DNA of 64,000 bases from Cellulomonas xylanilytica (GTDB taxonomy: Bacteria > Actinomycetota > Actinomycetes > Actinomycetales > Cellulomonadaceae): the NCBI RefSeq assembly GCF_007989805.1, contig NZ_BJUB01000007.1:186001-250000 (forward strand). Reading direction: 5' to 3'. Below, piece after piece: positions 8,814 through 17,702 of the stretch (positions are counted from its first letter, which is position 1; every line of letters starts with the position of its first letter). The notes beneath the pieces are model-generated. The model was not told where the DNA came from. It worked only from the letters and a program-made list of their open reading frames with translations, and did no database searches. The position numbers were made by a program, and so were the translations under genes.

Positions 8814-11201
8814 TCACTCGAACCGGCGCAGCCGCAGCGAGTTGCCGACGACCAGGACCGACGAGAGCGCCATCGCGGCGCCCGCGATCATCGGGTTGAG
8901 CAGCCCGAGGGCCGCCAGCGGGATGGCGGCGACGTTGTAGGCGAACGCCCAGAACAGGTTCTGCTTGATCACCCGCAGGGTCCGGCGGGACAGCCGGATG
9001 GCGTCGCCCGCCGAGCGCAGGTCCCCCCGGACCAGCGTGATGTCGGACGCCTCGATGGCCACGTCGGTGCCGGTGCCCATGGCCAGCCCCAGGTCCGCGG
9101 TGGCGAGCGCCGCCGCGTCGTTGACGCCGTCGCCGACCATCGCGACGCGGGCGCCCTCGCGCTGCAGCCGCTCGACGACGGCGACCTTGTCGGCCGGCAG
9201 GACGTGGGCGACGACGTCGTCCTCGTCGATCCCGACCTCACGGGCGGCGGCACGCGCCGCACCCGCGTTGTCGCCGGTGAGCAGGACCGGCCGCAGGCCG
9301 AGCGCGCGCAGCTCGGCTACCGCCTGGGCGGACGTCGGCTTCACCGGGTCCCGCAGCACGAGCACGCCGCGGGGCGCGCCGTCCCAGGCGACCATGACGG
9401 CCGTGGCGCCGTCGGCCTCGGCCGCGTCGACCGCAGCCTGGAACGCGGCCGGGTCGATGCCCTGCTCGCGCAGCCACGCGGGCTTGCCGACGAGGACACG
9501 ACGACCCAGCCCGACGCCCGAGTGCGCGGTGCGGACGACGCCGGAGACGCCGTGGCCGGCCTCGGCACGGAAGTCGTGCACCTGGTCGGCGCCGATGACG
9601 ACGCCGTCGGCCCCGGTCGGACCGTCCTGCTCCGCCACCGCGGCCGCGATGGCCCGGCCGATGGGGTGCTCGGCCAGCTGCTCGACGGCAGCGGCGTACC
9701 GCAGGACGTCCGGCTCGCCGATGGTGTCGACCAGCGCCATCCGGCCCTCGGTGACCGTGCCGGTCTTGTCGAGCACGACGGTGTCGATGGTGCGGGTCTG
9801 CTCGAGGATCTCCGGGCCCTTGATGAGGATGCCGCGCTGGGCACCGCGGCCGGTGCCGACCAGCAGCGCGGTCGGCGTCGCCAGCCCGAGGGCGCACGGG
9901 CACGCGATGATCAGCACGGCGACCGCGGCGGTGAACGCGGCCTGCGCGCCGGAGCCGGTGGCCAGCCAGACGACCAGCGTGCCGAGCGCCAGGACCAGCA
10001 CGATCGGCACGAACACCGCGGAGATCCGGTCGGCCAGCCGCTGCACGGCCGCCTTGCCGGTCTGGGCGGTCGCGACGAGCCGGCCGATCTGGGCCAGGCG
10101 GGTGTCCGCGCCGACGCGCGTGGCGCGCACGACGAGAGCACCGGAGGTGTTGATGGTCGCGCCGGTCACGTCGTCGCCGGGGCCGACGTCGACCGGCACG
10201 GGCTCGCCGGTGAGCAGCGACGTGTCCAGCGCGGACGTGCCGCTGACCACGACGCCGTCGGTGGCGACCTTCTCGCCGGGCCGGACGACGAACTCGTCGC
10301 CGACGGTCAGCCGGTCGACGGGAACCCGTCGCTCGGTGCCGTCGACCAGCAGCGCCACGTCCTTGGCGCCGAGGTCGAGCAGGGTGCGCAGGGCGTCACC
10401 CGCACGGCGGCGGGACCGGTGCTCGGCGTACCGTCCGGCGAGCAGGAACGTGGTGACGACGGCGGCGACCTCGAAGTAGAGCTCGGGGACCTCCATCCCC
10501 ATCGCTGCGTCCTCGGCCCGGGGCCACAGCGTCGGCGTCATCGTCAGGCCGAGCTCGCCCGCACCGCCCAGGAGCAGCGCCCACAACGACCAGGCGGTCG
10601 CGGCGATGACGCCGATGGAGACGAGGGTGTCCATCGTCGAGGCGCCGTGCCGTGCGGCCCGGAAGGCGGCCCGGTGGAACGGCCACGCGGCCCAGGTGAC
10701 CACGGGGAGCGCCAGCGCGGCGACGACCCACTGCCAGCCCGTGAACTGCAGCGCCGGGATCATCGACAGCAGCAGCACCGGGACGGTGAGGACGCTCGCG
10801 ACCCGCAGCCGGCTGCGCAGCTCGGTGCCGCGCGCGTCGGTGGGGGCGGACGTGTCCTCGTCCGGGTCCATGTCGTGTCCGGGCGCCATCGAGTGCCCGG
10901 ACAGGGCGTGCTCGAACGGGTCCATGCCCTCGTGGTGCATGTGCTGGGTCTGCTCGGGTGCGGCCTGCTTCGGGGCACCGACGACCGTGGCGTCGTACCC
11001 GGCGGAGCGGACGGCGGCGACGAGCGCGTCGGCGTCCACCGGTCCGTCGACGGTCACCCGCGCCGACTCCAGCGGCAGGTTGACGGTCGCCTCGACGCCG
11101 GGCAGGCGGTTCAGCTTCTTCTCGACGCGCGCGACGCACGAGGCGCAGGTCATGCCCTCGATCGCGAGGTCGACGGTCCTCTGGTCCAGGTCGTGACTCA
11201 C
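8814..11201 (-). CDS. copA: copper-translocating P1B-type ATPase
   Basis: The 795-residue protein has an N-terminal metal-binding domain with GMTCASC (CxxC at 19-22). A linker rich in His and Met (HMHHEGMDPFEHALSGHSM) follows, then the membrane core with the CPC metal site (IIACPCALGLATP). The phosphorylation site is VVLDKTGTVTEG, and the hinge is GDGVNDAAALATADLG. These residues define Cu(I) export ATPases. GTG 11201 overlaps the stop of the chaperone gene (GTGA), so that start is preferred over any upstream extension. It is the last gene of the csoR-chaperone-ATPase operon and should pump Cu(I) out of the cytoplasm under CsoR control. Confidence 0.95.
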   Translation of the reverse strand: MSHDLDQRTVDLAIEGMTCASCVARVEKKLNRLPGVEATVNLPLESARVTVDGPVDADALVAAVRSAGYDATVVGAPKQAAPEQTQHMHHEGMDPFEHALSGHSMAPGHDMDPDEDTSAPTDARGTELRSRLRVASVLTVPVLLLSMIPALQFTGWQWVVAALALPVVTWAAWPFHRAAFRAARHGASTMDTLVSIGVIAATAWSLWALLLGGAGELGLTMTPTLWPRAEDAAMGMEVPELYFEVAAVVTTFLLAGRYAEHRSRRRAGDALRTLLDLGAKDVALLVDGTERRVPVDRLTVGDEFVVRPGEKVATDGVVVSGTSALDTSLLTGEPVPVDVGPGDDVTGATINTSGALVVRATRVGADTRLAQIGRLVATAQTGKAAVQRLADRISAVFVPIVLVLALGTLVVWLATGSGAQAAFTAAVAVLIIACPCALGLATPTALLVGTGRGAQRGILIKGPEILEQTRTIDTVVLDKTGTVTEGRMALVDTIGEPDVLRYAAAVEQLAEHPIGRAIAAAVAEQDGPTGADGVVIGADQVHDFRAEAGHGVSGVVRTAHSGVGLGRRVLVGKPAWLREQGIDPAAFQAAVDAAEADGATAVMVAWDGAPRGVLVLRDPVKPTSAQAVAELRALGLRPVLLTGDNAGAARAAAREVGIDEDDVVAHVLPADKVAVVERLQREGARVAMVGDGVNDAAALATADLGLAMGTGTDVAIEASDITLVRGDLRSAGDAIRLSRRTLRVIKQNLFWAFAYNVAAIPLAALGLLNPMIAGAAMALSSVLVVGNSLRLRRFE

Positions 11202-11431
11202 AGCAGCGACCTCCGCGGGGTGACGGCGTAGCCCGCCTCGACGACGGCCTCGGACACGGCTGCGTCCGGCAGGGGTGCCTCGGACACGACCGAGACGGTC
11301 GACGACCCGCCGACGACGAGCTGCACGGCGACGTCCTGCACGCCGGGCAGGGCGGACAGCTCGGAGGTGACCGCGGAGACGCAGTGGCCGCAGGTCATGC
11401 CGTCGACGCCGAACGTGGTGGTGGTGCTCAT
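11198..11431 (-). CDS. CopZ-like copper chaperone (HMA domain)
   Basis: The 77-residue protein is a single heavy-metal-associated fold with GMTCGHC (CxxC at 14-17). It is the usual length for CopZ chaperones, which hand Cu(I) to the ATPase and to CsoR. It lies between csoR and the ATPase and is translationally coupled to the latter by a GTGA overlap. Confidence 0.92.
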   Translation of the reverse strand: MSTTTTFGVDGMTCGHCVSAVTSELSALPGVQDVAVQLVVGGSSTVSVVSEAPLPDAAVSEAVVEAGYAVTPRRSLL

Positions 11432-11470
11432 GGTGGTTCTCCTCAGTGTGGTTCTCGGCTCGTGTGGTTC

Positions 11471-11752
11471 TCAGCTGCGGACGAGGCGGGCGATCGCGTC
11501 GGCCGCTTCCTTCACCTTCGCCGCCCCCTCCTCGGGGGACTGCCGGGCCGCGTCGACCACGCAGTGCGCCAGGTGGTCCTCGACCAGCCCGATGCTCACG
11601 GCCTGCAGCGCCTTCGTGACGGCTGCGACCTGCGTGAGGATGTCGATGCAGTACACGTCCTCGTCGACCATCCGGGCGATGCCGCGGACCTGCCCCTCGA
11701 CGCGGCGCAGGCGCTTGAGGTAGTCGTCCTTGGCGTCCGTGTAGCCGTGCAT
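11471..11752 (-). CDS. csoR: CsoR-family copper-sensing repressor
   Basis: The 93-residue all-helical protein has the CsoR ligand set: Cys35 in DVYCID, His60 and Cys64 in DHLAHC. The spacings (25 and 4) equal those of Mycobacterium tuberculosis CsoR (Cys36, His61, Cys65). RLRRVEGQVRGIARM is the conserved N-terminal helix that contacts DNA. Apo-CsoR represses copper efflux genes and Cu(I) releases it. A near-perfect operator lies 47 bases upstream at 11800-11816, so autoregulation of the operon is expected. Confidence 0.95.
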   Translation of the reverse strand: MHGYTDAKDDYLKRLRRVEGQVRGIARMVDEDVYCIDILTQVAAVTKALQAVSIGLVEDHLAHCVVDAARQSPEEGAAKVKEAADAIARLVRS

Positions 11753-11799
11753 GGTGGTCTCTCTCTCCGTCGTCGAGCGGGTGCACTTTGCGCAACACC

Positions 11800-11816
11800 A
11801 TACCCCTAGGGGGTAT
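11800..11816. promoter_or_regulatory. CsoR operator
   Basis: ATACCCCTAGGGGGTAT is a nearly perfect palindrome of the TACCC...GGGTA type bound by CsoR. It sits between csoR (minus) and the Rrf2 gene (plus), 32 bases before the latter's ATG, so it could also affect that gene. Confidence 0.85.
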
Positions 11817-11848
11817 TCCGGAGGCTCGCGGGGGGCACAATCGACGGC

Positions 11849-12307
11849 ATGCGGGTCTCGGCGAAGGCGGACTATGCGGTGCGGGCGTGCGCCGAGCTGG
11901 CGGCGTCCCCTCACGGGGACCCCGTGCGGGCGGACGACCTGGCGGAGGGGCAGCAGCTCCCCGTCGCGTTCCTGGAGCGGATCCTGGGCGACCTGCGCCG
12001 TGCCGGGGTGATCACGAGCGTCCGTGGACGGTCCGGCGGCTACCGGCTGGCGCGGCCCGCGGACGAGATCACGCTCGCCGACGTGATCCGCGCCGTCGAC
12101 GGCCCGCTGGTCACCGTCCGCGACGAACGGCCGACCGCGCTGGAGTACGGCGGGTCCGCGCAGGCGCTGCTCGAGGTCTGGGTCGCCCTGCGCGTCAGCG
12201 TCCGCGACGTGCTCGACCGGGTGACCCTCGCGGGGCTGGTGTCCGGCGAGCTGCCGCCGCACGTGCACGAGCTGGGCGCGCGCGAGGACGCCTGGGTCAA
12301 CCCCTGA
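11849..12307 (+). CDS. Rrf2-family transcriptional regulator without Fe-S cysteines
   Basis: The 152-residue protein opens with SAKADYAVRACAELA and has FLERILGDLRRAGVITSVRG plus GGYRLARP, the Rrf2 winged helix. The three-cysteine cluster of IscR/NsrR is missing (the loop reads VRDERPTALEYGG). It therefore cannot bind an Fe-S cluster that way and is closer to CymR-like sulfur or generic Rrf2 regulators. The next gene on the same strand encodes a TauE-type sulfur oxyanion exporter, which it may regulate (inference). The copper operator lies in its upstream region. Confidence 0.88.
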   Translation: MRVSAKADYAVRACAELAASPHGDPVRADDLAEGQQLPVAFLERILGDLRRAGVITSVRGRSGGYRLARPADEITLADVIRAVDGPLVTVRDERPTALEYGGSAQALLEVWVALRVSVRDVLDRVTLAGLVSGELPPHVHELGAREDAWVNP

Positions 12308-12349
12308 GCAGTCGTCCCACCATACGGCCGTCCATCTCAGCGGCTGATA

Positions 12350-12361
12350 CCGGTCTACCGG
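12350..12361. promoter_or_regulatory. candidate operator before the TauE gene
   Basis: CCGGT-CT-ACCGG is a perfect 5-2-5 inverted repeat in the 109-base gap between the Rrf2 and TauE genes. It is a possible Rrf2 site, suggested by position only. Confidence 0.3.
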
Positions 12362-12416
12362 GTGACCAAGAAGGTCGGGATTATCGGGTGTCCCGTCCCG
12401 CACCCGAGGTGGTCTC

Positions 12417-13349
12417 GTGCGCTCCCTGATCCTGCTCGCCCTCGTCGGGCTCGCCGCCCAGCTGGTCGACGGCGCGCTCGGCATGGCGTACGGCGTCACG
12501 TCCACCACCCTGCTGCTGGCGATCGGGACCAACCCCGCGGCGGCCTCCGCGACCATCCACCTCAGTGAGATCGGCACGACGCTGGTGTCGGGCGTCTCGC
12601 ACTGGCGGTTCGGGAACGTGGACTGGAAGGTCGTCCTGCGCATCGGCGTCCCCGGCGCGGTCGGCGCGTTCGTCGGCGCCTACGTCCTGTCCAACCTCTC
12701 GACAGCCACCGCCAAGCCGGTGATGTCCACCATCCTCCTGGCGCTCGGCATCTACATCCTGGTCCGGTTCACGCTCTTCGGGCTGCGCAAGGACCGCCTC
12801 GGGCTCCCGCTGCGCAAGCGGTTCCTCGCGCCCCTCGGCCTGTTCGCCGGCTTCGTCGACGCGACCGGCGGCGGCGGCTGGGGCCCCGTCGGCACCCCGG
12901 CGCTGCTGGCCTCCGGCCGGATCGAGCCGCGCAAGGTCATCGGCTCGATCGACACGTCCGAGTTCCTCGTCGCCATCGCCGCCAGCCTCGGCTTCCTGTG
13001 GGCGCTCGGCTCGCAGGGCATCAACCCGGCCTGGGTCCTGGCCCTCCTCGTCGGCGGCGTGATCGCCGCACCCATCGCGGCGTGGCTCGTCCGCAAGATC
13101 CCGGGCCGGATCCTCGGCTCCGCGGTCGGTGGCCTGATCGTCCTCACCAACGCCCGCACCCTCCTCCGCAGCGACGGGGTCGGCCTGGCCGGCACCCCGG
13201 CCGAGGGGCTCGTCCTCGGCGCGATCGCCGTGGTCTGGGCCGGTGCCATCGCGTGGTCGGTCCGCGCCTACCGCGCCGAGCTCGTCCTGGAGGCAGTGAC
13301 TGCGCACGTCGAGGCCGAGCCGGTAGGTGCCGCCCGGACGGCCGGCTGA
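12417..13349 (+). CDS. TauE/SafE-family sulfite/organosulfonate exporter
   Basis: The 310-residue protein has eight or so membrane helices with the family landmarks LVDGALGMAYGVTS near the N-terminus and GFVDATGGGGWGPVGTP in the middle. These two half-repeats characterise TauE/SafE permeases, which move sulfite, sulfonates or related anions. GTG 12417 is chosen as it begins the hydrophobic first helix directly. The pairing with an upstream Rrf2 regulator recurs in actinobacterial sulfur-metabolism loci, but no other sulfur gene is adjacent here. Confidence 0.88.
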   Translation: MRSLILLALVGLAAQLVDGALGMAYGVTSTTLLLAIGTNPAAASATIHLSEIGTTLVSGVSHWRFGNVDWKVVLRIGVPGAVGAFVGAYVLSNLSTATAKPVMSTILLALGIYILVRFTLFGLRKDRLGLPLRKRFLAPLGLFAGFVDATGGGGWGPVGTPALLASGRIEPRKVIGSIDTSEFLVAIAASLGFLWALGSQGINPAWVLALLVGGVIAAPIAAWLVRKIPGRILGSAVGGLIVLTNARTLLRSDGVGLAGTPAEGLVLGAIAVVWAGAIAWSVRAYRAELVLEAVTAHVEAEPVGAARTAG

Positions 13350-13363
13350 CCCCTGCACGACGA

Positions 13364-13393
13364 CGAAGGGACCCGCTGCGGCGGGTCCCTTCG
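13364..13393. terminator. bidirectional terminator between the TauE gene and hemL
   Basis: CGAAGGGACCCGC and GCGGGTCCCTTCG form a 13-bp perfect stem with loop TGCG, 14 bases after the TauE stop and 17 bases beyond the hemL stop. Confidence 0.88.
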
Positions 13394-13410
13394 GTCGTGC
13401 GGGAGAGACG

Positions 13411-14766
13411 TCAGGCGGTCGGTGCAGTGGCCTGCGCGGCGGCGCGGACCGCTGCCGGCAGTGCCGAGACGATCCGGTCCATGGCGGCGTCGTCGTGCGC
13501 CGCGGACAGGAACCACGCCTCGAACGGCGACGGCGGCGCGTACACCCCGGACTCGAGCAGCGAGGTGAAGAACGGCGCGTAGCGCCACGACTCGGTGGCC
13601 AGCACCGACGCGTAGTCCCGAGCACCGTGCGCGGCGGCGTCGGCACCGAAGAACGTGCTGAACAGGTTGCCCGCCCACTGGACGGCGTGCGGCTGACCCT
13701 CGGCCGACAGCGCCGCGGTGAGCTCACCGCGCAGCTGCGCGGAGACGGCGTCGACCCGGGCGTAGACCGACGCGTCCGCGAGGCGCAGCGTCGCCAGCCC
13801 GGCCGCGGTCGCCACCGGGTTCCCCGACAGGGTGCCCGCCTGGTAGACGGGGCCGACGGGCGCGAGCAGCGACATGACGTCGCGGCGCCCACCGACCGCG
13901 GCGACGGGCAGGCCGCCGCCGATGACCTTGCCGAACGTGTGGAGGTCCGCCGCCCAGCCCTCGCGCAGGCCCTCGAGCCCCCACCAGCCGGAGTACCCGA
14001 CGCGGAAGCCCGTGAGCACCTCGTCCTGGATGAGCAGCGCGCCGTGCGTGAGCGTGAGGCGACGCAGCGTCGCGTTGAACCCGGGGAGCGGAGGGACGAC
14101 ACCCATGTTGGCCGGAGCGGCCTCGGTGATGACCGCGGCGATGCGCGGGCCGTGCTCGGCGAAGACCGCCTCGACCGCCTCGACGTCGTTGTAGGGCACC
14201 ACGAGCGTCTCGCCGGCGACCGCGCTGGACACGCCGGCCGAGTCGGGCAGGCCGAGCGTGGCGACCCCGGAGCCGGCGGACGCCAGCAGCGAGTCCACGT
14301 GCCCGTGGTAGCAGCCGGCGAACTTCACGATCAGGTCGCGGCCGGTGAAGGCGCGCGCCAGGCGCAGCGCCGTCATCGTCGCCTCGGTGCCGGTGGACAC
14401 CAGGCGCACCTTCTCCGCCGGGGGGACCCGCGAGCGGATCTCGTCGACGAGCTCGGTCTCGGTGACCGTCGGCGCTCCGAAGCTCAGACCGCGGCCGGCT
14501 GCCTCGCGGACCGCGTCGACGACCTCGGGGTGCGCGTGACCGAGCAGCGCGGGACCCCACGAGCCGACGAGGTCGACGTACTCGTTCCCGTCGACGTCGG
14601 TGACGTACGGCCCACGGGCGGACGCGAGGAACCGCGGCGTCCCGCCGACGTTGCCGTAGGCGCGCACCGGCGAGTTGACGCCGCCGGGGATGACGGCCTG
14701 CGCGCGCGCGAACGACGCAGCGCTCAGGCTCGCTGCGCTCGTCGCGTTCGAGGTGGTGACGCTCAT
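13411..14766 (-). CDS. hemL: glutamate-1-semialdehyde 2,1-aminomutase
   Basis: The 451-residue PLP enzyme converts glutamate-1-semialdehyde to 5-aminolevulinate, the second step of the C5 pathway. Hallmarks are [13 protein letters not shown] near the N-terminus, the phosphate-binding [15 protein letters not shown] and the PLP lysine Lys280 in [12 protein letters not shown]. Length is normal. ATG 14766 overlaps the hemB stop (ATGA). It is the last gene of the hemE-hemY-hemC-hemD-hemB-hemL run and ends at a strong terminator. Its substrate is made by HemA, encoded divergently at the other end of the cluster. Confidence 0.97.
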   Translation of the reverse strand: MSVTTSNATSAASLSAASFARAQAVIPGGVNSPVRAYGNVGGTPRFLASARGPYVTDVDGNEYVDLVGSWGPALLGHAHPEVVDAVREAAGRGLSFGAPTVTETELVDEIRSRVPPAEKVRLVSTGTEATMTALRLARAFTGRDLIVKFAGCYHGHVDSLLASAGSGVATLGLPDSAGVSSAVAGETLVVPYNDVEAVEAVFAEHGPRIAAVITEAAPANMGVVPPLPGFNATLRRLTLTHGALLIQDEVLTGFRVGYSGWWGLEGLREGWAADLHTFGKVIGGGLPVAAVGGRRDVMSLLAPVGPVYQAGTLSGNPVATAAGLATLRLADASVYARVDAVSAQLRGELTAALSAEGQPHAVQWAGNLFSTFFGADAAAHGARDYASVLATESWRYAPFFTSLLESGVYAPPSPFEAWFLSAAHDDAAMDRIVSALPAAVRAAAQATAPTA

Positions 14767-15752
14767 CGGATCTCCTCTGCCAGCCAACCGGCCAGCTCTG
14801 TCGCAGAGTACGTGAGTACGTGATCGGCACCGGCGCGACGGATGCTGAGCACGGACTCCAGGATCGCCCGTCTGCGCTCGATCCAGCCTCGCGCAGCGGC
14901 GGCCTCGATCATGGCGTACTCGCCGGACACCTGGTAGGCCGCGACGGGAACCGTCGACATCGCCGCCACGTCGGACAGGATGTCGAGGTACGCCAGGGCG
15001 GGCTTCACCATGACGATGTCCGCACCCTCGGCCAGGTCGATGGCGACCTCCCGGACCGCCTCGCGCCGGTTCGCCGGGTCCATCTGGTACGTGCGGCGGT
15101 CGCCCTCGAGCTGCGACTCGACGGCGTCCCGGAACGGCCCGTAGAACGCCGACGCGTACTTGGCGGCGTAGGCCAGCACGGCGACGTCGTCGCGACCCGC
15201 GGCGTCCAGCGCGTCCCGGACGTACCCGACCTGGCCGTCCATCATCCCGGACAGCCCGACGACGTGGGCGCCGGCCGCCGCCTGCGCCAGGGCCATCTCC
15301 GCGTACCGGACGAGGGTCGCGTCGTTGTCCACGGCCCCGCCCGCCGTCAGCACGCCGCAGTGGCCGTGGTCGGTGAACTCGTCGAGGCACAGGTCGGCCT
15401 GCACGACGAGCGCGTCACCCGCCTCGGCGACCGCGTCGGCGATGGCCAGGTTGAGGATGCCGTCGGGGTCCGTCGCCTGCGAGCCGACGGCGTCGCGCAC
15501 CTCGGGGACCGCGAAGAGCATGACGCCGCCCAGCCCTGCACCGGCCGCCTCGGCCACGGCCTTCCGCAGCGAGTCGCGGGTGTGCTGCAGGACGCCGGGC
15601 ATCGAGGTGATCTCCCGCGGCTCCGTCAGGCCCTCCTTGACGAACACCGGGAGGACGAGCTGCGCGGCGTCGAGGCGGGTCTCGGCGGTCAGCCGGCGCA
15701 GCGCGGGGGTGGCGCGCAGCCGACGCGGACGGACGCGGCGGGCGTCGGTCAT
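14763..15752 (-). CDS. hemB: porphobilinogen synthase (delta-aminolevulinate dehydratase)
   Basis: The 329-residue enzyme condenses two 5-aminolevulinates to porphobilinogen. The Schiff-base lysines lie in [13 protein letters not shown] and [13 protein letters not shown]. The metal region reads [14 protein letters not shown], that is Cys-x-Asp rather than Cys-x-Cys before the distal Cys, a variant common in actinobacteria. Start ATG 15752 overlaps the hemD stop by one base (TGATG) and its stop overlaps the hemL start, so the three are translationally coupled. Confidence 0.97.
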   Translation of the reverse strand: MTDARRVRPRRLRATPALRRLTAETRLDAAQLVLPVFVKEGLTEPREITSMPGVLQHTRDSLRKAVAEAAGAGLGGVMLFAVPEVRDAVGSQATDPDGILNLAIADAVAEAGDALVVQADLCLDEFTDHGHCGVLTAGGAVDNDATLVRYAEMALAQAAAGAHVVGLSGMMDGQVGYVRDALDAAGRDDVAVLAYAAKYASAFYGPFRDAVESQLEGDRRTYQMDPANRREAVREVAIDLAEGADIVMVKPALAYLDILSDVAAMSTVPVAAYQVSGEYAMIEAAAARGWIERRRAILESVLSIRRAGADHVLTYSATELAGWLAEEIR

Positions 15753-16579
15753 CAGTGCTCCTCGGGGCTGGGGATCGGGGCGGGCAGGACGGTGGCGACC
15801 GCCCGGGTGAGGGCGTCGACCATGCCGAGCATCGTCTGCTCGGTCGCGATGCCGGCCAGCGGGAGGCCGAGCCGCGCGGCCTCGGCGGCGGTGGACGGGC
15901 CGATGCCGATCATCAGGGTGCTGGTCGGCGGGGAGCCCAGCTGGGAGGCCAGCTCCCGCACCGTGCTGGCCGACGTGAGCAGCGCCGCGCGGATGGTGCC
16001 GTCCGTCCACGCCTCCCGGACGTCGGGCGGCGGAGGGGCGGCCGACACGGTGCGGTACGCGACGACGTCGGCCACGTCCCAGCCGCGCTCCTGCAGCCCG
16101 TCGACGACGGTGGTCGCCGCCAGGTCCCCGCGGGGGAACAGCACGCGGGCCGGCCCGGTGGGCGCCGGGAACGCCTCGACCAGCCCGCGGGAGGTGGACC
16201 GTCCCCGGGGCACCAGGTCCGGCTCGACGCCGACCTCCTCCAGCGCGCGGGCAGTGCCGGGACCGATGGCCGCGACCCGCACGTGGCCGTCGGCGAGCAG
16301 CTGCGGCAGGCTGCCGGCGCTCTCCTGCGCGCGGTCCACGAGGACGGGCACCGCGGCGGCGCTGGTCACGACGAGCCACCCGAACCAGCCGGACTCCAGC
16401 GCCAGCAGCGCGTCGTCCAGCTCGGTGGGGTCCTCGGGCGGCACGGTCTCGATGAGGGGGACGACGACGGCCTCGGCACCCGCCGCGGCCAGCGCGACGA
16501 CCGCGGGGCTGCGACCGGCCGACGGGCGGGGCACCAGGACGCGCCAGCCGGACAGCGGCAGGACCGGGGGCGCGGTCAT
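15752..16579 (-). CDS. hemD: uroporphyrinogen-III synthase
   Basis: The 275-residue two-domain protein cyclises hydroxymethylbilane with inversion of ring D. Sequence conservation is low in this family, but GWRVLVPRP at the start, [24 protein letters not shown] and [11 protein letters not shown] are the usual landmarks. Its place between hemC and hemB settles the call. ATG 16579 overlaps the hemC stop (ATGA). Confidence 0.93.
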   Translation of the reverse strand: MTAPPVLPLSGWRVLVPRPSAGRSPAVVALAAAGAEAVVVPLIETVPPEDPTELDDALLALESGWFGWLVVTSAAAVPVLVDRAQESAGSLPQLLADGHVRVAAIGPGTARALEEVGVEPDLVPRGRSTSRGLVEAFPAPTGPARVLFPRGDLAATTVVDGLQERGWDVADVVAYRTVSAAPPPPDVREAWTDGTIRAALLTSASTVRELASQLGSPPTSTLMIGIGPSTAAEAARLGLPLAGIATEQTMLGMVDALTRAVATVLPAPIPSPEEH

Positions 16580-17547
16580 CGGACGGCGCCCAGCGCGGCG
16601 AGGTCGGCGGCGCCGGCGTCGAGAAGGGTCTCCGCGAGCCGGGTGCCGAGCGCACGGGCGTCCGTGGTGCTGTCGCCTCCCAGCGTGGCGGTCAGGCCGC
16701 GGCGGAGGCTGGCGCCGCCGTCCGGGCGGACGACCACGGCGTCGAGGAACAGGGTCCGGCCGTCGTGGGCGAGGCGTCCGGTGGCACCGATCGGGGCCGC
16801 GCACCCGGCCTCGAGGCGGCCGAGCAGCGCGCGCTCGGCGAGGACCGCGAGCCGCGTGGGGCGGTGGTCGAGCAGACGCAGTGCCTGCGCGAGCGGCTCG
16901 TCGGGCTCGAGCCCGGCCCGGACCTCGACCGCCAGCGCACCCTGGCCCGGTGCGGGCGCCATGACGTCGGGCCCGAACGCCTCGGTGACGGCGTCGAGCC
17001 GCCCGAGCCGCGCCAGCCCTGCGCGGGCGAGGACGACGGCGTCCAGGTCACCGGGTCCGGAGGCCGACCCGGCGACGCGACCGAGCCGGGTGTCGACGTT
17101 GCCGCGGATGTCGACGACGACGAGGTCGGGGCGCGCGGCGCGGAGCTGGGCGGCGCGGCGGGGCGAGCCGGTGCCGACGAGGGCGCCGGGGGGAAGCAGG
17201 CCGAGCGTCAGGCCGTCGCGGGCGCACAGCGCGTCGGCGGGGTCCTCGCGCGGGGGGACCGCCCCGAGCGTGAGGCCGTCGGCGTCGCCGGTCGGCAGGT
17301 CCTTGAGGGAGTGCACCGCGACGTCGCAGCGGCCGTCGAGGAGCGCGTCGCGCAGCGCGGCGACGAAGACGCCGGTGCCGCCCAGGCTCTGCAGGGAGCC
17401 GGTCAGGCGGTCGCCCTCGGTGCGGACGTGGACGGTCTCGAGGGTGAGGTCGCCGTCCCCGAGGGCGGCGAGGGCGTCGACGACATGGCCGGTCTGCGTG
17501 AGCGCGAGCGCGCTGGCGCGCGTCCCGACGCGCACGTGCTGGAGCAT
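16576..17547 (-). CDS. hemC: hydroxymethylbilane synthase (porphobilinogen deaminase)
   Basis: The 323-residue enzyme polymerises four porphobilinogens. [13 protein letters not shown] is the N-terminal motif, VHSLKDLPT the active-site region, and [10 protein letters not shown] holds the cysteine that carries the dipyrromethane cofactor. ATG 17547 ([12 protein letters not shown]) is preferred to an upstream in-frame start at 17649, whose added 34 residues match no family member. A 155-base gap separates it from hemY; the gap holds direct and inverted repeats and probably a second promoter. Confidence 0.96.
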   Translation of the reverse strand: MLQHVRVGTRASALALTQTGHVVDALAALGDGDLTLETVHVRTEGDRLTGSLQSLGGTGVFVAALRDALLDGRCDVAVHSLKDLPTGDADGLTLGAVPPREDPADALCARDGLTLGLLPPGALVGTGSPRRAAQLRAARPDLVVVDIRGNVDTRLGRVAGSASGPGDLDAVVLARAGLARLGRLDAVTEAFGPDVMAPAPGQGALAVEVRAGLEPDEPLAQALRLLDHRPTRLAVLAERALLGRLEAGCAAPIGATGRLAHDGRTLFLDAVVVRPDGGASLRRGLTATLGGDSTTDARALGTRLAETLLDAGAADLAALGAVR

Positions 17548-17608
17548 GCAGCCAGTGTCCCTCTCCGGGGTGGCGATGTCGAAGCGCGGCGATTTCCGGG
17601 AAACGTCG

Positions 17609-17692
17609 TGACAGCTTGTCAGCAAATACCGCCGGAAAATGTGACCCACGACATTCTTTGACCGCTTGCCGACGTGTTGTCAGAAAATGCCG
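17609..17692. promoter_or_regulatory. repeat-containing promoter region of hemC
   Basis: TGACAGCTTGTCA (17609-17621) is an inverted repeat, TGACA-N3-TGTCA. It overlaps the first of two direct repeats, TTGTCAGCAAATACCG (17616-17631) and TTGTCAGAAAATGCCG (17677-17692). These match at 14 of 16 bases and start 61 bases apart. The region is AT-richer than its surroundings. It is a likely binding region for a regulator of the hemCDBL genes; which one is unknown. Confidence 0.5.
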
Positions 17693-17702
17693 AGGAATTC
17701 CC

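Noticed and set aside
8814..11840. Longer version of the copper ATPase starting near 11840
   Set aside because: It would overlap the chaperone and csoR genes in another frame. The GTG at 11201, coupled to the chaperone stop, gives the normal N-terminal metal-binding domain.
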